Below, one piece after another: positions 13,323 to 24,570 of a DNA stretch of 64,000 nucleotides; the first letter of the stretch is position 1, and every line of letters begins with the position of its first letter. The position numbers were made by a program, and so were the translations under genes. The stretch lies in contig NC_083589.1 in NCBI RefSeq assembly GCF_027579695.1, forward strand, positions 35,853,335 through 35,917,334. The letters are read 5' to 3'. Source of the DNA: Neoarius graeffei. Lineage: Eukaryota; Chordata; Actinopteri; Siluriformes; Ariidae. The notes beneath the pieces were generated by a model that saw nothing but the letters and a program-made list of their open reading frames with translations, did no database searches and had not been told where the DNA came from.

Positions 13323-15360
13323 ATTTAGATTTATACCTTATTTTATCATCTATTTTCTCTATAAATGTGCCACGACAGCCTAAGGGAAACGGTATTTCAA
13401 TGCACGGTGTACTTGTATATGGACATCGACGACAAATCTCTTTTGAATCTTGAAAGTAATATCTTCCAAGTTGGCCGGTGCTTCTTTACTCACGTTCCAA
13501 GCATCCTCCAAGCCAAGCAGAAATTAGTACACACGAGAGGATGATGATTGTTCTCCTGGATATTTAATTCATAGTCAAGACTAACCCCTTAAAATAACTT
13601 GACCTCGTTTTTAATAGCACTTGTGTTTGGATATGATTAGGAAATACAGAACCTTTTCAGCTCTGCAGGGGAACAGTGATTCTGAGTGAAGAGTGAAGAG
13701 CCCCCCTGTGCATGTCTCTCTCTCTCTCTCTGCGTGTCTCTCAGCGGTGAAGAGTGGATTGCTTAATCAGGCGTAGGTTTTTAAATCAGTCAGAATGTCT
13801 CGCCAAGGAGAACAAAGAGCTCTGATTGGTTAGTTTGACTCTCATTAAGAGTCAGCTTGCTGAAATTTTGCTCACCTCCAAGAGTGTGGCTTTAAATGTG
13901 TATGTGCTATATGTATTTATGCATGGGTGCCTTTGTACAGTGTGCTTTTAAAAAATAATAATAATACACATTGACCGCATTGTGAAAACAGGCCTAGGAC
14001 AGGTGTGCATGAATAGAAATGTCATGATGAAGGGGAAGGTGGTTTTGATTGAAAAGAAGATTTGGTAAAATGTATCCAGTCAAAGCACGCATCATCCTGG
14101 ATCAGGAACATCCCTGGCTGTATCTTCTTCCTGTCATCATGGATCATGGAGAACAATGGACCTTATTCCATAATTTCTGATGACTCACACTTTTGGTTTA
14201 AAACTGCTTCTTAGCTTTCTAAAAGACTTTGAACCCTTTCTGACCGAGAAACCAGCTGTTGTACCTTTCTATATAGAACTTTTAATGGTCCCTCAAGTGG
14301 GGACAAACCAAAAGTTCCTCTCACCATAAGGATCAGGCACACAAGTAGACCTTGTTTGATTGATTTTCACCCTTGGAAAGCAGCACTATTTAAAAAAAAA
14401 AAGTATGGCATCGCCCAGCCAAGCAATCTCATTCTGGCATGCCATCCTCAATGACTCATCTAGCAATATAAGGTCTTCAGGAAACAGGGGACCATTGGTG
14501 GAAAAGAAAAAGTAAGCCAGTATTAAGGTATCAACTCAACTACATAGAGTACCAATATTTGTTTGAAGACACAAACCAAGAACACAATATTAGATTAGAA
14601 CAAAGACTGTGTGGGCTCCCTGTGAGCCTGAGGAGTTTTACCCAAATCTTCAGTAATACAAAACAAGAAGCTTAGTGACAAGCTGGCAAGGGGCAATGAA
14701 CTCATGTCACGATTGCTCCTGGCAGAAATAAATTATTCTTCATGCATGGCTAATTAGTCTGACCGCAATCTTGACTCACAAGATAAAAAGATGGTGGTTA
14801 GAAAATTCCCAATTCCCAATCTATTACTGTAGTTGACATTTGAAATAAGGTTAGATATCATGGTGGTACCATCATGTCTTGAGACAAGGAGCCTGTCCAC
14901 AAGGGGAATGAGGTTGAGCTGAGGTTAGCAAACTACAAGAATGTAGCAGTGAGGGTGTGGAGGGTGGTTATGGGGAACGTACACTTTCTCTGCTCTTCGA
15001 CAATAATACTTCTACTTGTGATGCAGCTGTTTCACTGCTCCCATTCACACACTGGTGAAAGCCTGCTCACAGTTACAACCTTCTGACAGGCCATGGGCAC
15101 CAGCAGTAGTTCTGACAAATACCGGAATGCAAGACAGTTAAAACATCTGATTCTGTTGAAAATATTTCTTGGCGGTATGACAACAACAACACGTTTAATT
15201 TATATAACGCTTTTCACCAACCCAAGGACCCTCAATAAAAGTTATAGTATAACTGAACTATTTTCCTCTTTGAATATTCTAAAATGCAGAATGTAAGTTG
15301 TGACATATTTCAGAGAGCAGGTTCAATAATTGAAAGAAATTGCTGAGAAACAATAAGATC
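13323..15360. other. Intergenic stretch without recognised genes
   Basis: A short (TC)n run lies near 13715-13735. Otherwise I see no repeat family or coding signal I can support. Confidence 0.5.
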
Positions 15361-15364
15361 ACCA

Positions 15365-16530
15365 GGTGGCACGATGGTGTAGTGGTTAGCACTGTCGCCT
15401 CACAGCAAGAAGGTTCTGGGTTTGAGCCCAGCGGCCGGCGAGGGCCTTTCTGTGTGGAGTTTGCATGTTCTCCCCGTGTCCGCGTGGGTTTCCTCCGGGT
15501 GCTCTGGTTTCCCCCACAGTCCAAAGACATGCAGGTTAGGTTAACTGGTGACTCTAAATTGACCATGAGTGGTTGTTTGTGTCTATGCGTCAGCCCTGTG
15601 ATGATCTGGTAACTTGTCCAGGGTGTACCCCACCCATAGTCAGCTGGGATAAGCTCCAGCTTGCCCACGACCCAGTACAGGATAAGCGGTTACGGATAAT
15701 GAATGGATGGATGGCTGTCTTATAGTTTTGTCATCTAATTTGATACCTAGAGATAAAATGGGCGGCACGGTGGTGTAGTGGTTAGCACTGTCGCCTCACA
15801 GCAAGAAGGTTCTGGGTTTGAGCCCAGCGGCCGACGAGGGCCTTTCTGTGTGGAGTTTGCATGTTCTCCCCGTGTCTGCATGGGTTTCCTCCGGGTGCTC
15901 TGGTTTCCCCCACAGTCCAAAAACATGCAGGTTAGGTTAACTGGTGACTCTAAATTGACCATGAGTGGTTGTTTGTGTCTATGTGTCAGCCCTGTGATGA
16001 TCTGGTAACTTGTCCAGGGTGTACCCCACCCATAGTCAGCTGGGATAAGCTCCAGCTTGCCTACGACCCAGTACAGGATAAGCGGTTACGGATAATGAAT
16101 GGATGGATGGCTGTCTTATAGTTTTGTCATCTAATTTGATACCTAGAGATAAAACGGGCGGCACGGTGGTGTAGTGGTTAGCGCTGTCGCCTCACAGCAA
16201 GAAGGTCTGGGTTCGAGCCCCGTGGCCGGCGAGGGCCTTTCTGTGTGGAGTTTGCATGTTCTCCTCGTGTCCACGTGGGTTTCCTCCAGGTGCTCCGGTT
16301 TCCCCCACAGTCCAAAGACATGCAGGTTAGGTTAACTGGTGACTTTAAATTAACCGTAGGTGTGAGTGTGAATGGTTGTCTGTGTCTATGTGTCGGCCCT
16401 GTGATGACCTGGCGACTTGTCCAGGGTGTACCCCGCCTTTCGCCCGTAGTCAGCTGGGATAGGCTCCAGCTTGCCTGCGACCCTGTAGAACAGGATAAAG
16501 CGGCTAGAGAGAATGAGATGAGATGAGATG
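15365..16530 (+). repeat. Three SINE-A copies in a tandem cluster
   Basis: SINE copies lie at ~15365-15713, 15760-16109 and 16156-16530. The first two are one subfamily (5' half plus GATAATGAATGGATGGATGG tail) and are each followed by the same ~45-bp spacer ending GATACCTAGAGATAAAA (15714-15757, 16110-16155). This indicates a tandem duplication of SINE plus spacer, about 395 bp. The third copy belongs to another subfamily and is bordered by AGATAAAA duplicates. Confidence 0.85.
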
Positions 16531-17106
16531 AGAGATAAAATGAAATACAATCCGCTAGCTAGGTTACACCGAGGAACTTTCAGTTCATTAGGAACACGAA
16601 TTCTGTTTTTGCACCTGTGTTAATATTCATCTATGGTTCATTATTGCTGTTGATCTGTGTAGTTGTTATCAGTGCTAACGACTATTGTTATTGCTTTTAA
16701 AGAGGTTGTGGTTGGGACTTGTCTTCTAAATACAACTAATTATTATTATATTATAGGATTGTTAGAGTATATTATTATGTTGTTAGTGAAGCTGTTAAGA
16801 GGCGTACAAGCACAAACTACTGAAACCCTACTGTTTTTTTTTAGTCGTCTTCTTCTGCTCGTCTGTAATTGGCTTCTCATGGCTCACATAATTAAAAAAC
16901 ATGACCATCATCAGCAGGCATTTGACAGGGTTACCAGTGACTGAGTGTGACTAAACTTCAATGTTTTCTCCATCTAGCTTTCAGTATTTTAAGGCTAAAT
17001 TTAAATTTTATCTTTATATGGATTGACCACTAAGGATGCCTTTTGCAAAAGTATTAGACCCTGTATTGTGGCTTGATTTTCTATTGATGATGATGTTGTT
17101 ATAATT

Positions 17107-17300
17107 TTGAGCTACATGGTGGCACAGGATGTACTGTAGTGTTGCCTCACATCTCTGGAGACCCTGGTTCAATCCTGAGCTCGGGTTACTGTCTGTTCAT
17201 GTTCTGTCCATGTCTGCGGGAGTTTCCTCTGGGTTCTCAAGTTTCCTCTCATCTTCCAGAAACATTGGCTACTCTGAGGGTGTACTCACACTAGGCACGG
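17107..17300 (+). repeat. Diverged SINE-A relative
   Basis: A degraded SINE head (GGTGGCACAGGATGTACTGTAG) and body (GTTTCCTCTGGGTTCTCAAG). Boundaries approximate. Confidence 0.6.
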
Positions 17301-17499
17301 TTACCTTGTATTATGTCTGAGTATGATTGTCCCCTCTCCCCTTATTAACCCAAATATTCTCAAATGAATTGAAAACTGCACATCATAGCCTTTATGTGCT
17401 TGGGTACAGTACACATCTGTGAGATCACTCATTCCAAGTGGGCCAGGCGAGTGCAGCGATCGCACGACTCAAATGGACTGGACTGTGGAGTCAAACAGG

Positions 17500-18130
17500 C
17501 AAGGCAAGGCAAGTTTATTTATATAGCACATTTCATACACAGTGGCAGTTCAATGTGCTTTACAGAAGTAAAAGCAAAACAGTAAACAATAGAAAATAAA
17601 ATTACATAAAATAAATGGGGAAGAAAAATAATAAGAATTAAACAATAGTAGAAATAAAATAATAAAATGAAGTAAAAGTTCAGTAAAAAAAACAGCAGAA
17701 TAAAATAGAATAAAAGTTAAGTAAAGTTTAAAACATGCAAAGACTGTAAAAGTTAAGAAAGTTTAAAACATGTAAAGATGATGATATTTATCAGTTAGCA
17801 GAAAGCATCTGAGAACAGCTTGGTCTTTAGTCTAGATTTGAAGCTGCCAGCAGCAGGAGCATTTTTGATAACCTCTGGGAGTTGGTTCCATAGCTGTACT
17901 GCATAGTAACTAAAAGCTGCTTCACCACACTTTGTTTTAACAACAGGTTTTACCAGTAAATTTTGCTGCTGCGATCTGGTAGATCTGATTGGGTTAGGCC
18001 GCTGCAACATATCAGAGAGGTAATTGGGCCCTGTACCATTTAGTGCGGTGTGAGGAAACCCTTGGTGTAATTTGCCCCTAAATGTGAATAAATGTGTGAA
18101 ACCTGTGTGTGGTGTGTGCGAAGGGCTCAC
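17500..18130 (-). mobile_element. LINE 3' end (Rex1/jockey-like), minus strand
   Basis: The minus-strand frame 17795-18130 reads like the C-terminus of a fish non-LTR retrotransposon ORF2: RPNPIRSTRSQQQNLLVKPV, then GEAAFSYYAVQLWNQLPEVI and SFKSRLKTKLFSDAFC. The rest (17500-17794) is an A-rich (in + orientation) 3' UTR. The 5' part is missing, as usual for target-primed reverse transcription. Confidence 0.7.
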
Positions 18131-18264
18131 TTCCCATCCAGGTTGTTTTCCACTGCAACCCTGACCTATAAAGGTTATTGAAGATTAATACATTATTATT
18201 ATTATTATTATTGCTGTTGTTGTTGCATTGCTTTCAAATAGCTACTGTATAGCTGTTATTAGCA

Positions 18265-19104
18265 ATGTTGTTTTGGATGATGATCATGATGAGGATGATG
18301 ATGATGATGATCATGATGGTGATTGTGAAGATGATGATGGTGATGATCATGATGTGATGATGGTGGTGGTGGTGATGACGATGATAATGACGATGGTGAT
18401 GATGATGGTGGTGTGATGATGATGGTGATGTGATGATGATGGTCGTGGTGATGATGATGGTGGTGATGGTGATATGATAATGGTTGTGAATGATGATGGT
18501 GGAGATGATGTGATGATGGTGATTTGATGACGATGGTGATGATGATGGTGATGTGATAATGGTTGTGAATGATGATGGTGATGATGCGATGAAGATAATG
18601 TGATGATGGTGATTTGATAATGATGATGGTGATGATGACGATGGTGGTGATGATAATGTTATGATGATGACGATGATGGTGGTGATGACGATGATGATGG
18701 TGAAGATGATGGTTGTGAATGATGATGGTGGTGATGATGTGATGAAGATTGTGATGATGGTGATTTGATAATGATGATGGTCGTGGTGATGATGATGGTG
18801 ACTACGATGATGGTGGTGATGATGTGATGATGGTGATTTGATAATGATGATGGTGATGACGATGATGGTGATGATGATGTGATAATGGTTGTGAATGATG
18901 ATGGCGAAGATGATGTGATGATGGTGATTTGATAATGATGATGGTGATGATGATGGTGATAATGTTATGATGATGGTGGTGATGACGATGGTGGTGTAGA
19001 TGATGTGATGATGGTTGTGAATGATGGTGATGATGATGTGATGATGGTGATTTGATGATGACGATGATGGTGGTGATAATGATGATGTTATGATGGTGAT
19101 GATG
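18265..19104. repeat. Imperfect GAT/GGT trinucleotide block
   Basis: About 840 bp of GATGATGGTGAT-like repeats with higher-order blocks (for example TGTGATAATGGTTGTGAATG recurs several times). The His/Ile-rich minus-strand frames here are artefacts. It ends roughly 375 bp before the cpne8 ATG. Confidence 0.95.
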
Positions 19105-19480
19105 AGTTGGATTCTCCCTCCCACAGTGTTTGCTCTGTTTGGCGCGCGCTGCTATCAGCTCTCCAGGCACTTTTCCGAGCAGGAATTTTCCTGGCGTGGC
19201 ACCGTGATTCCTCTGTCCAACACACACACACACACACACGCGCTGCTGCCTCTGCTGGGGAGTATGTGACATCACCTCTCGGCGCACACACACACACACA
19301 CACCCACGCGCGCGCGCATACCAGCCGCGTCAGAGCGCTTCGTCTTTTCACAGAAAGGGGTTGGACAGTAGTATATGCGCGCGCGCGGGCGCGCGTGTGT
19401 ATGTGAGACAGAGTGTGTGTGTGTGAGAGTGTGTGTGAGAGAGAGAGAGAGAGTGAGAGAGTGAGTATTTTCCTGCCACG
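19105..19480 (+). promoter_or_regulatory. cpne8: cpne8 CpG-rich promoter / 5' UTR
   Basis: CpG and GC content rise sharply here compared with flanking AT-rich DNA. There are (CA)n, (CG)n and (GA)n runs (19221-19240, 19285-19320, 19377-19400, 19436-19456) and no TATA box. Alternating CG/TG stretches near 19376-19405 could adopt Z-DNA. The transcription start cannot be placed from sequence alone. Confidence 0.65.
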
Positions 19481-19581
19481 ATGAGCAGCAGCAGCTTCAT
19501 GAATATGGCGACGATCGGAGAGCTGGACCCGCTGAACCCCACCGTCCCCGCAACCAAAGTTGAAATCACAGTCTCGTGCAG
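19481..19581 (+). CDS. cpne8: cpne8, first coding exon (copine N-terminus)
   Basis: ATG at 19481 in a good context (CCACGATGA) opens 33 codons plus two bases: MSSSSFMNMATIGELDPLNP, then TVPATKVEITVSC and AG of the next codon. The donor gtaagt follows at 19582. 'PATKVEITVSCR' is the conserved start of the first C2 domain in long-N-terminus copines (CPNE5/CPNE8 type), Ca2+-dependent phospholipid-binding proteins. CPNE5 is possible from sequence alone; the upstream KIF21 gene in the same orientation favours CPNE8. No downstream copine exon was found in the remaining 44 kb. Confidence 0.82.
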
Positions 19582-20480
19582 GTAAGTTCGAGTCTCTGCA
19601 GCTCACTGTGGACCGCAGCCTGATCCGAACCTGGGGGAATCGATCCGAGACACTGTGGACATGCCAGTGGAAGTTCGCGCAGTGTTCACTCAGAAAAGAG
19701 CAACAGTGTTTCTCTGCGCCGCTCAGACACTCCAGCAGCTGGCCGGGCTTCCCTGCGAGCGCAGCTGCGCGCCTCCCAGCAACTCTGCAGCCCGGCTTCA
19801 GTCCCGCACAGGAGACACAGCTGGCTGGGGCGATCGCTGAGTTATCAAACACGCTGTGGAGCAGCTGCAGACAGCAAGAACCAGCGCTGGGCGAGAGCAC
19901 AGTAGGGGAGAGCGGGGACAAGTTTCCAGCTTTTGTAGATTGTGTGAAATTCTTTGCAGGTTGCGTCACTTTCATATTGCATTAGAGAGGATTTTCCTCT
20001 TATTCCCTCTCACCACAACATGAGTGTCTCAGCTCGTCACATGGCCTGGCCTTCACTTTTTCTCTCATTTTTTTGCACAGAGACATGAGACATTATGTTG
20101 GGAGACTTGGGACATAGTGAGGAGACGTGGAACAAAAATAAAATACCTAGCTTAATCCTACATGCCTAATTTTTTATCTATTATCAAAACTTGTAACGTA
20201 TGAACGGTATGAACACACAGTGCTGGTACAGCGATAGAAAAATGTCAGCTTACGCAAAACCTGACAAGACAACAGATCCGTCCTCAAGAAGGAACGAAAT
20301 AAGTTTAATCCTCATGCAGTGACATTTTTAACAAAAAAAAAAAAGTGAACAATGTTATATTTGTAAACCATAAGAAAAAAACCTGTAACATGATGAACTG
20401 TTCCAACTCTTCCCATCTGACCATTTTGAAAAGAAAAATCCTGAAATATTTTTTCCCCAGAATTTAAGTTTAATAAATAA
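19582..20480 (+). other. Start of cpne8 intron 1, GC-rich then AT-rich
   Basis: The CpG-rich zone continues to about 19920 and then drops. Open frames here lie in GC-rich intron and I do not support them as genes. Confidence 0.55.
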
Positions 20481-20495
20481 TACTATATCTGGTAA

Positions 20496-20857
20496 TGGGG
20501 CGGCACGGTGGTGTAGTGGTTAGCGCTGTCGCCTCACAGCAAGAAGGTCCTGGGTTCGAGCCCCGGGGCCGGTGAGGGCCCTTCTGTGTGGAGTTTGCAT
20601 GTTCTCCCCGTGTCCGCGTGGGTTTCCTCCGGGTGCTCCGGTTTCCCCCACAGTCCAAAGACATGCAGGTTAGGTTAACTGGCGACTCTAAATTGACCGT
20701 AGATGTGAATGGTTGTCTGTGTCTATGTGTCAGCCCTGTGATGACCTGGCGACTTGTCCAGGGTGTACCCCGCCTTTCGCCCGTAGTCAGCTGGGATAGG
20801 CTCCAGCTTGCCTGCGACCCTGTAGAAGGATAAAGCGGCTAGAGATAATGAGATGAG
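20496..20857 (+). repeat. SINE family A, full length
   Basis: Flanked by the 11-bp duplication ATATCTGGTAA (20485-20495, 20858-20868). Confidence 0.92.
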
Positions 20858-21449
20858 ATATCTGGTAACTCATACTTTAATTCTTAGCAAATCCCCAATT
20901 CATCAGCGTACATTACACCATAGAATGGAGGTGGAGGCAAAGTAGAAAATACAAGTTTTGGTTGATAAACATATTTAACCCCTTGGCTGCCACCCATAAT
21001 TAATTGTAATGTCCCGGGCATATAGGACAAAAACAGGTCAAAATTGGGATATTTTGATAATCTTTCTCTAACTTGTTCAGAACTTTACATTTTTAATATT
21101 TGTATAGAAAAATCACAAAAAACACTGTTGTAGAGTAAAAATAACTTTAGTAATCAAAAACAAAACAAAACAACGGGTCTTGTCAATGAGAACCTGTCCA
21201 TAAACATGAATTACTAGTACTTGAAAACACAATGTACACCAAGGGTCCATGTCTGTGAAGATTCTCAATCATCCAGGTCATAGTAAACTGTGGGTGGTAG
21301 AAATGGGCAACTGGACTTGCTTGAAGATTCTTGAAAACGTTTCACCTCTCGTCCAAAAGGCTTCCTCAGTTCTGTCTGACTAATAGGGAGTATCAGATAT
21401 TTATCCTCTCCTGGATCAGAATCAGAATTCTGATGACCAGCTCATCTAA

Positions 21450-21962
21450 AGGCCAATTTATGCTGACAACCCAGTCCTCGCAGATAGCGTCTGCGTAGCC
21501 CCCCCACCTTCGCAGACACTCTGTGCGCACCTCCCAAAAATTGTGACCACCGCAGAAGCCTCGCAGACAGCGTCGCAGACAAGAGGGCTCTGATTGGTCC
21601 ATTCTACATCCTCTGTACACGCACTTCCGCTTCCCTACTTTCCCGGTTTGGTTTGTTTTCACGACCGCCATTTTTAAAAACACGAGCGAAGATGGAGCAG
21701 CACGAAGAGCGGTTGATCGAGGAAGTGAGGAAGTACGTACATCTATACGACTCCAGTTCTAGTCATTATAAGTAACCGGAGGATAAACACTCCACTAACC
21801 ACACCCACCAACTACTCCTAGCGATTTCGCGACTTCACACCCCCTTGCGTTGTGGCGGTGAATAACATCGCGCACGCCTATTACTCCCCGCTCAACGATA
21901 AATTACAACTGTCTGTGAAAAGCTATCTGCGAAAGCCTTGTCGCAAGAGCATGCAGAGACCT
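21450..21962 (+). mobile_element. Harbinger-like MITE with a MADF-type start
   Basis: TAA duplicates (21447-21449, 21963-21965) flank ends AGGCCAATTTATGC and, complemented, AGGTCTCTGCATGC. From 21692 a 27-codon frame, MEQHEERLIEEVRKY then VHLYDSSSSHYK and stop, resembles the N-terminus of the MADF/SANT DNA-binding protein encoded by PIF/Harbinger elements. Non-autonomous. Confidence 0.62.
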
Positions 21963-21994
21963 TAAGGTGTCATTGAGGCATCATGTTGGTATGG

Positions 21995-22210
21995 GTCACT
22001 GGAGGCTGGGTGTGAACGGCGAGTCATTAGGGTGATCAATGGCAATCTGACTCTCTCTGTCCTCCTGTGAGTCACCGAAAACAGCTGGGTCCATGTATTT
22101 CAAGTAACTGGGTGCCATTTTTATGACGGTCTTTGGTATGACCCAACCGTGAACAGAACTCGCAATCTCCCAATCAAGAGGCAGACATGCTAACAACTAG
22201 GCCAACTCAC
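21995..22210 (-). repeat. tRNA-like SINE family C, minus strand
   Basis: The complement reads GTTAGCATGTCTGCCTCTTG and ATACCAAAGACCGTCATAAA, matching the 11.95 kb copy. Boundaries approximate. Confidence 0.6.
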
Positions 22211-22352
22211 AGTAATGTGCCACTGTGAAGTAAAAGTAATGTGCCATGTAAGGTACATTAAAGGAAGTGTTTATGACAAGTAGCGTACGTCATAAGGCAC
22301 AGCAGTAAAAGATTTCACGACATACGTGACTCGTCCAAGGGCATTGAAGGGG

Positions 22353-23433
22353 TTAACCACACAAACCTTACTGCAGTGTCCAGCTTTATGGCTCCAAAAG
22401 AAGTCGGTTACTCAAAGGGGCAACGTCTAACTTCTGATGTCATCTAAAACCTGAATTGGTTAATTTACGGGAATACAAACTGTCCCAAGTCTCCCCCGTC
22501 CCAACTCTCCCTGCTCTTTCTCATTAATATTGCAGTGCATTCTGTGACAGGAAATTGAAAAATATAATCAGTGCTTTTCAAACAGCGGTGTTCAGACTGT
22601 GATCTGGGAAAAACCAATGGGTTTGTGAAGCATAGTCATGTAGTCTGTAGATATGCCTGCATTTATTTACTTTTGCGCAGGAAACCACAATTAGTCACGA
22701 TTAACAGAGTTATTAAATTGATTACTGAGTCCTTTATTTACATAAAGTCCGTTAAATAAATCTGTTCTGACGGAGTAGTTAAAGTGGATGCTACAGTGTT
22801 ACTCACTAATGTTGAAGTCTGTTTTCCTTCTTTTACTGGTTGAACATGGATGTTACAAAAACCGAAACCATACTTTTCCATTAATTCAACAATTAATTGT
22901 GTCACTATACTGTGTTGCAAACTGTTTTGTTTAATCGTGTGTCCGAAATACACTTTGATTCTGGTGAGTTTCTGTAAAGGCATGCTTGCAGAGTTACATT
23001 TGGTCAAAATAGTCACATAAAGCATGTCTATCTGTATTATTTAATGACACCTCATTGTCACTAATTATCCAGGATCAGTTTAATATCAGGCATATTGGAG
23101 GCACAATATGGAGGAATACGATACGTTGTTCATCTCACGGAATGCTCCTATGTGTCATGAGTAGAAGTATGGGATCTGACAGTATTGTCAATATTTGTCA
23201 ATATTCTTAAATTATTCTAAGCTGTTCAGCTGATTTATGCACAGTGAGGTAATGGAAAGTGGTTTGGGGTGTGTGTATTACCACTGAATCACTATGGTTG
23301 ACAGAAGAAGCATTGAGAATGTTGAGGAAAGTGTGGAAGGGAGTCACATGTGGTGTTGTTTTGTGTCCAGTTGTCTCCTCCCTCCAGTTATTTCACACAT
23401 GGTTGCAAAATGTCCTCCAATGAGTAACTCATA
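22353..23433 (+). other. cpne8 intron, no recognised feature
   Basis: AT-rich sequence between two transposons. Nothing supported. Confidence 0.5.
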
Positions 23434-23500
23434 TACAGTACTGTGCAAAAGTCTTAGGCACCTTGGTTGTTGTTTTTTTCCCCCCCACACAAACTTTGTT

Positions 23501-24570
23501 CTCAAATCATCACATTATCTCTAGCTGCTTTATCCTGTTCTACAGGGTCGCAGGCAAGCTGGAGCCTATCCCAGCTGACTACGGGCGAGAGGCGGGGTAC
23601 ACCCTGGACAAGTCGCCAGGTCATCACAGGGCTGACACATAGACACAGACAACCATTCACACTCACATTCACACCTACGGTCAATTTAGCCCATGTTTAC
23701 ATTAGACCGTATCAGCGGATCATCAGATTAACGTTTTTAAAACGATTCGCGTGCACACAGCAACACCAATACATGATTTGCGTGCACACAGCAACACCAA
23801 TACACGGATACGCTCGGCTCCGCAGGCATCCTGCGCTCCAAATCACTCCGCCCTGAACAGCGAGTGCCCTCTGGAGGGTGCGCACTCCGGCCCTGCGCAG
23901 CTCACATAGCGCGCGAGTGTAGTGCACAAGCTGTGATTCGGGACTGAGCCGCTGTGTGTGTGATCCCAGCGCATATCACTTACCACTTGCAAGTGGAAGG
24001 ATGGCAAGCCTAAAGACAATCATAACTACACAATGGGCAGTATTTGCATCAGTATTTGCAGTATTTTCATACTTTTATACTCTTTAATGAAAGGTGATAC
24101 AAGGCGGAAGTCCGCGCCGTTTTTCAGCAGTCATGTCACATGACCAACGCCAGCGAATCAGGAAGGTGGATGTCACAGTGACGTTGTCCAATGACGACGC
24201 CAGCTAGAGCTCAGCACAGCGTATCCGCGTATCTCAATGTTTACACAGCACCGGAGCTGACACGATCTGGATTGAATACGTGGACCCTGGCGGATTCCCG
24301 TTTCCCGGCGGTTTAATGTAAACGGACAGTGCATCCGCGAAGAAAACAAGACGGATACAGTCTAATGTAAACTTGGCCTTAGAGTCACCAGTTAACCTAA
24401 CCCGCATGTCTTTGGACTGTGGGGGAAACCGGAGCACCCGGAGGAAACCCATGCAGACACGAGGAGAACATGCAAACTCCGCACAGAAAGGCTCTCGCCG
24501 GCCACGGGGCTCGAACCCGGACCTTCTTGCTGTGAGGTGACAGCGCTAACCACTACACCACCGTGCCACC
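23501..24570 (-). repeat. SINE family A, minus strand, split by a MITE
   Basis: SINE halves 23501-23688 and 24379-24570 are bordered by the 13-bp duplication CACAAACTTTGTT (23488-23500, 24571-24583). The break is exactly at the TTA of the SINE's CAATTTAGAG motif. Confidence 0.9.
23689..24378. mobile_element. TTA-flanked MITE inside a SINE
   Basis: The ends are GCCCATGTTTACATTAGACC and, complemented, GGCCAAGTTTACATTAGACT. TTA is duplicated at 23686-23688 and 24379-24381; the empty site is seen in other SINE copies. 690 bp, no coding capacity. The TSD fits PIF/Harbinger, but the termini differ from the 48.5 kb family. Confidence 0.82.

Larger units (their letters stand above)
20979..22352. mobile_element. 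piggyBac-like composite element (TTAA TSD)
   Basis: TTAA at 20975-20978 is followed by CCCCTTGGCTGCC; the right end reads GGGCATTGAAGGGG then TTAA (22353-22356). CCCYT...GGGG termini on TTAA fit piggyBac. There is no transposase. It carries a LINE-tail-like repeat (~21240-21440), a MITE (21450-21962) and a SINE-C copy (~21995-22210), all apparently later insertions. Confidence 0.65.

Noticed and set aside
18234..19299. His/Ile-rich long frames on the minus strand (up to 296 codons)
   Set aside because: They are translations of the GAT-type microsatellite and disappear with any change of frame logic; no domain or gene structure.
19088..19985. 295-codon minus-strand frame across the cpne8 promoter
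   Set aside because: It is antisense to a convincing copine exon, rich in microsatellite translation, and has no recognisable domain.
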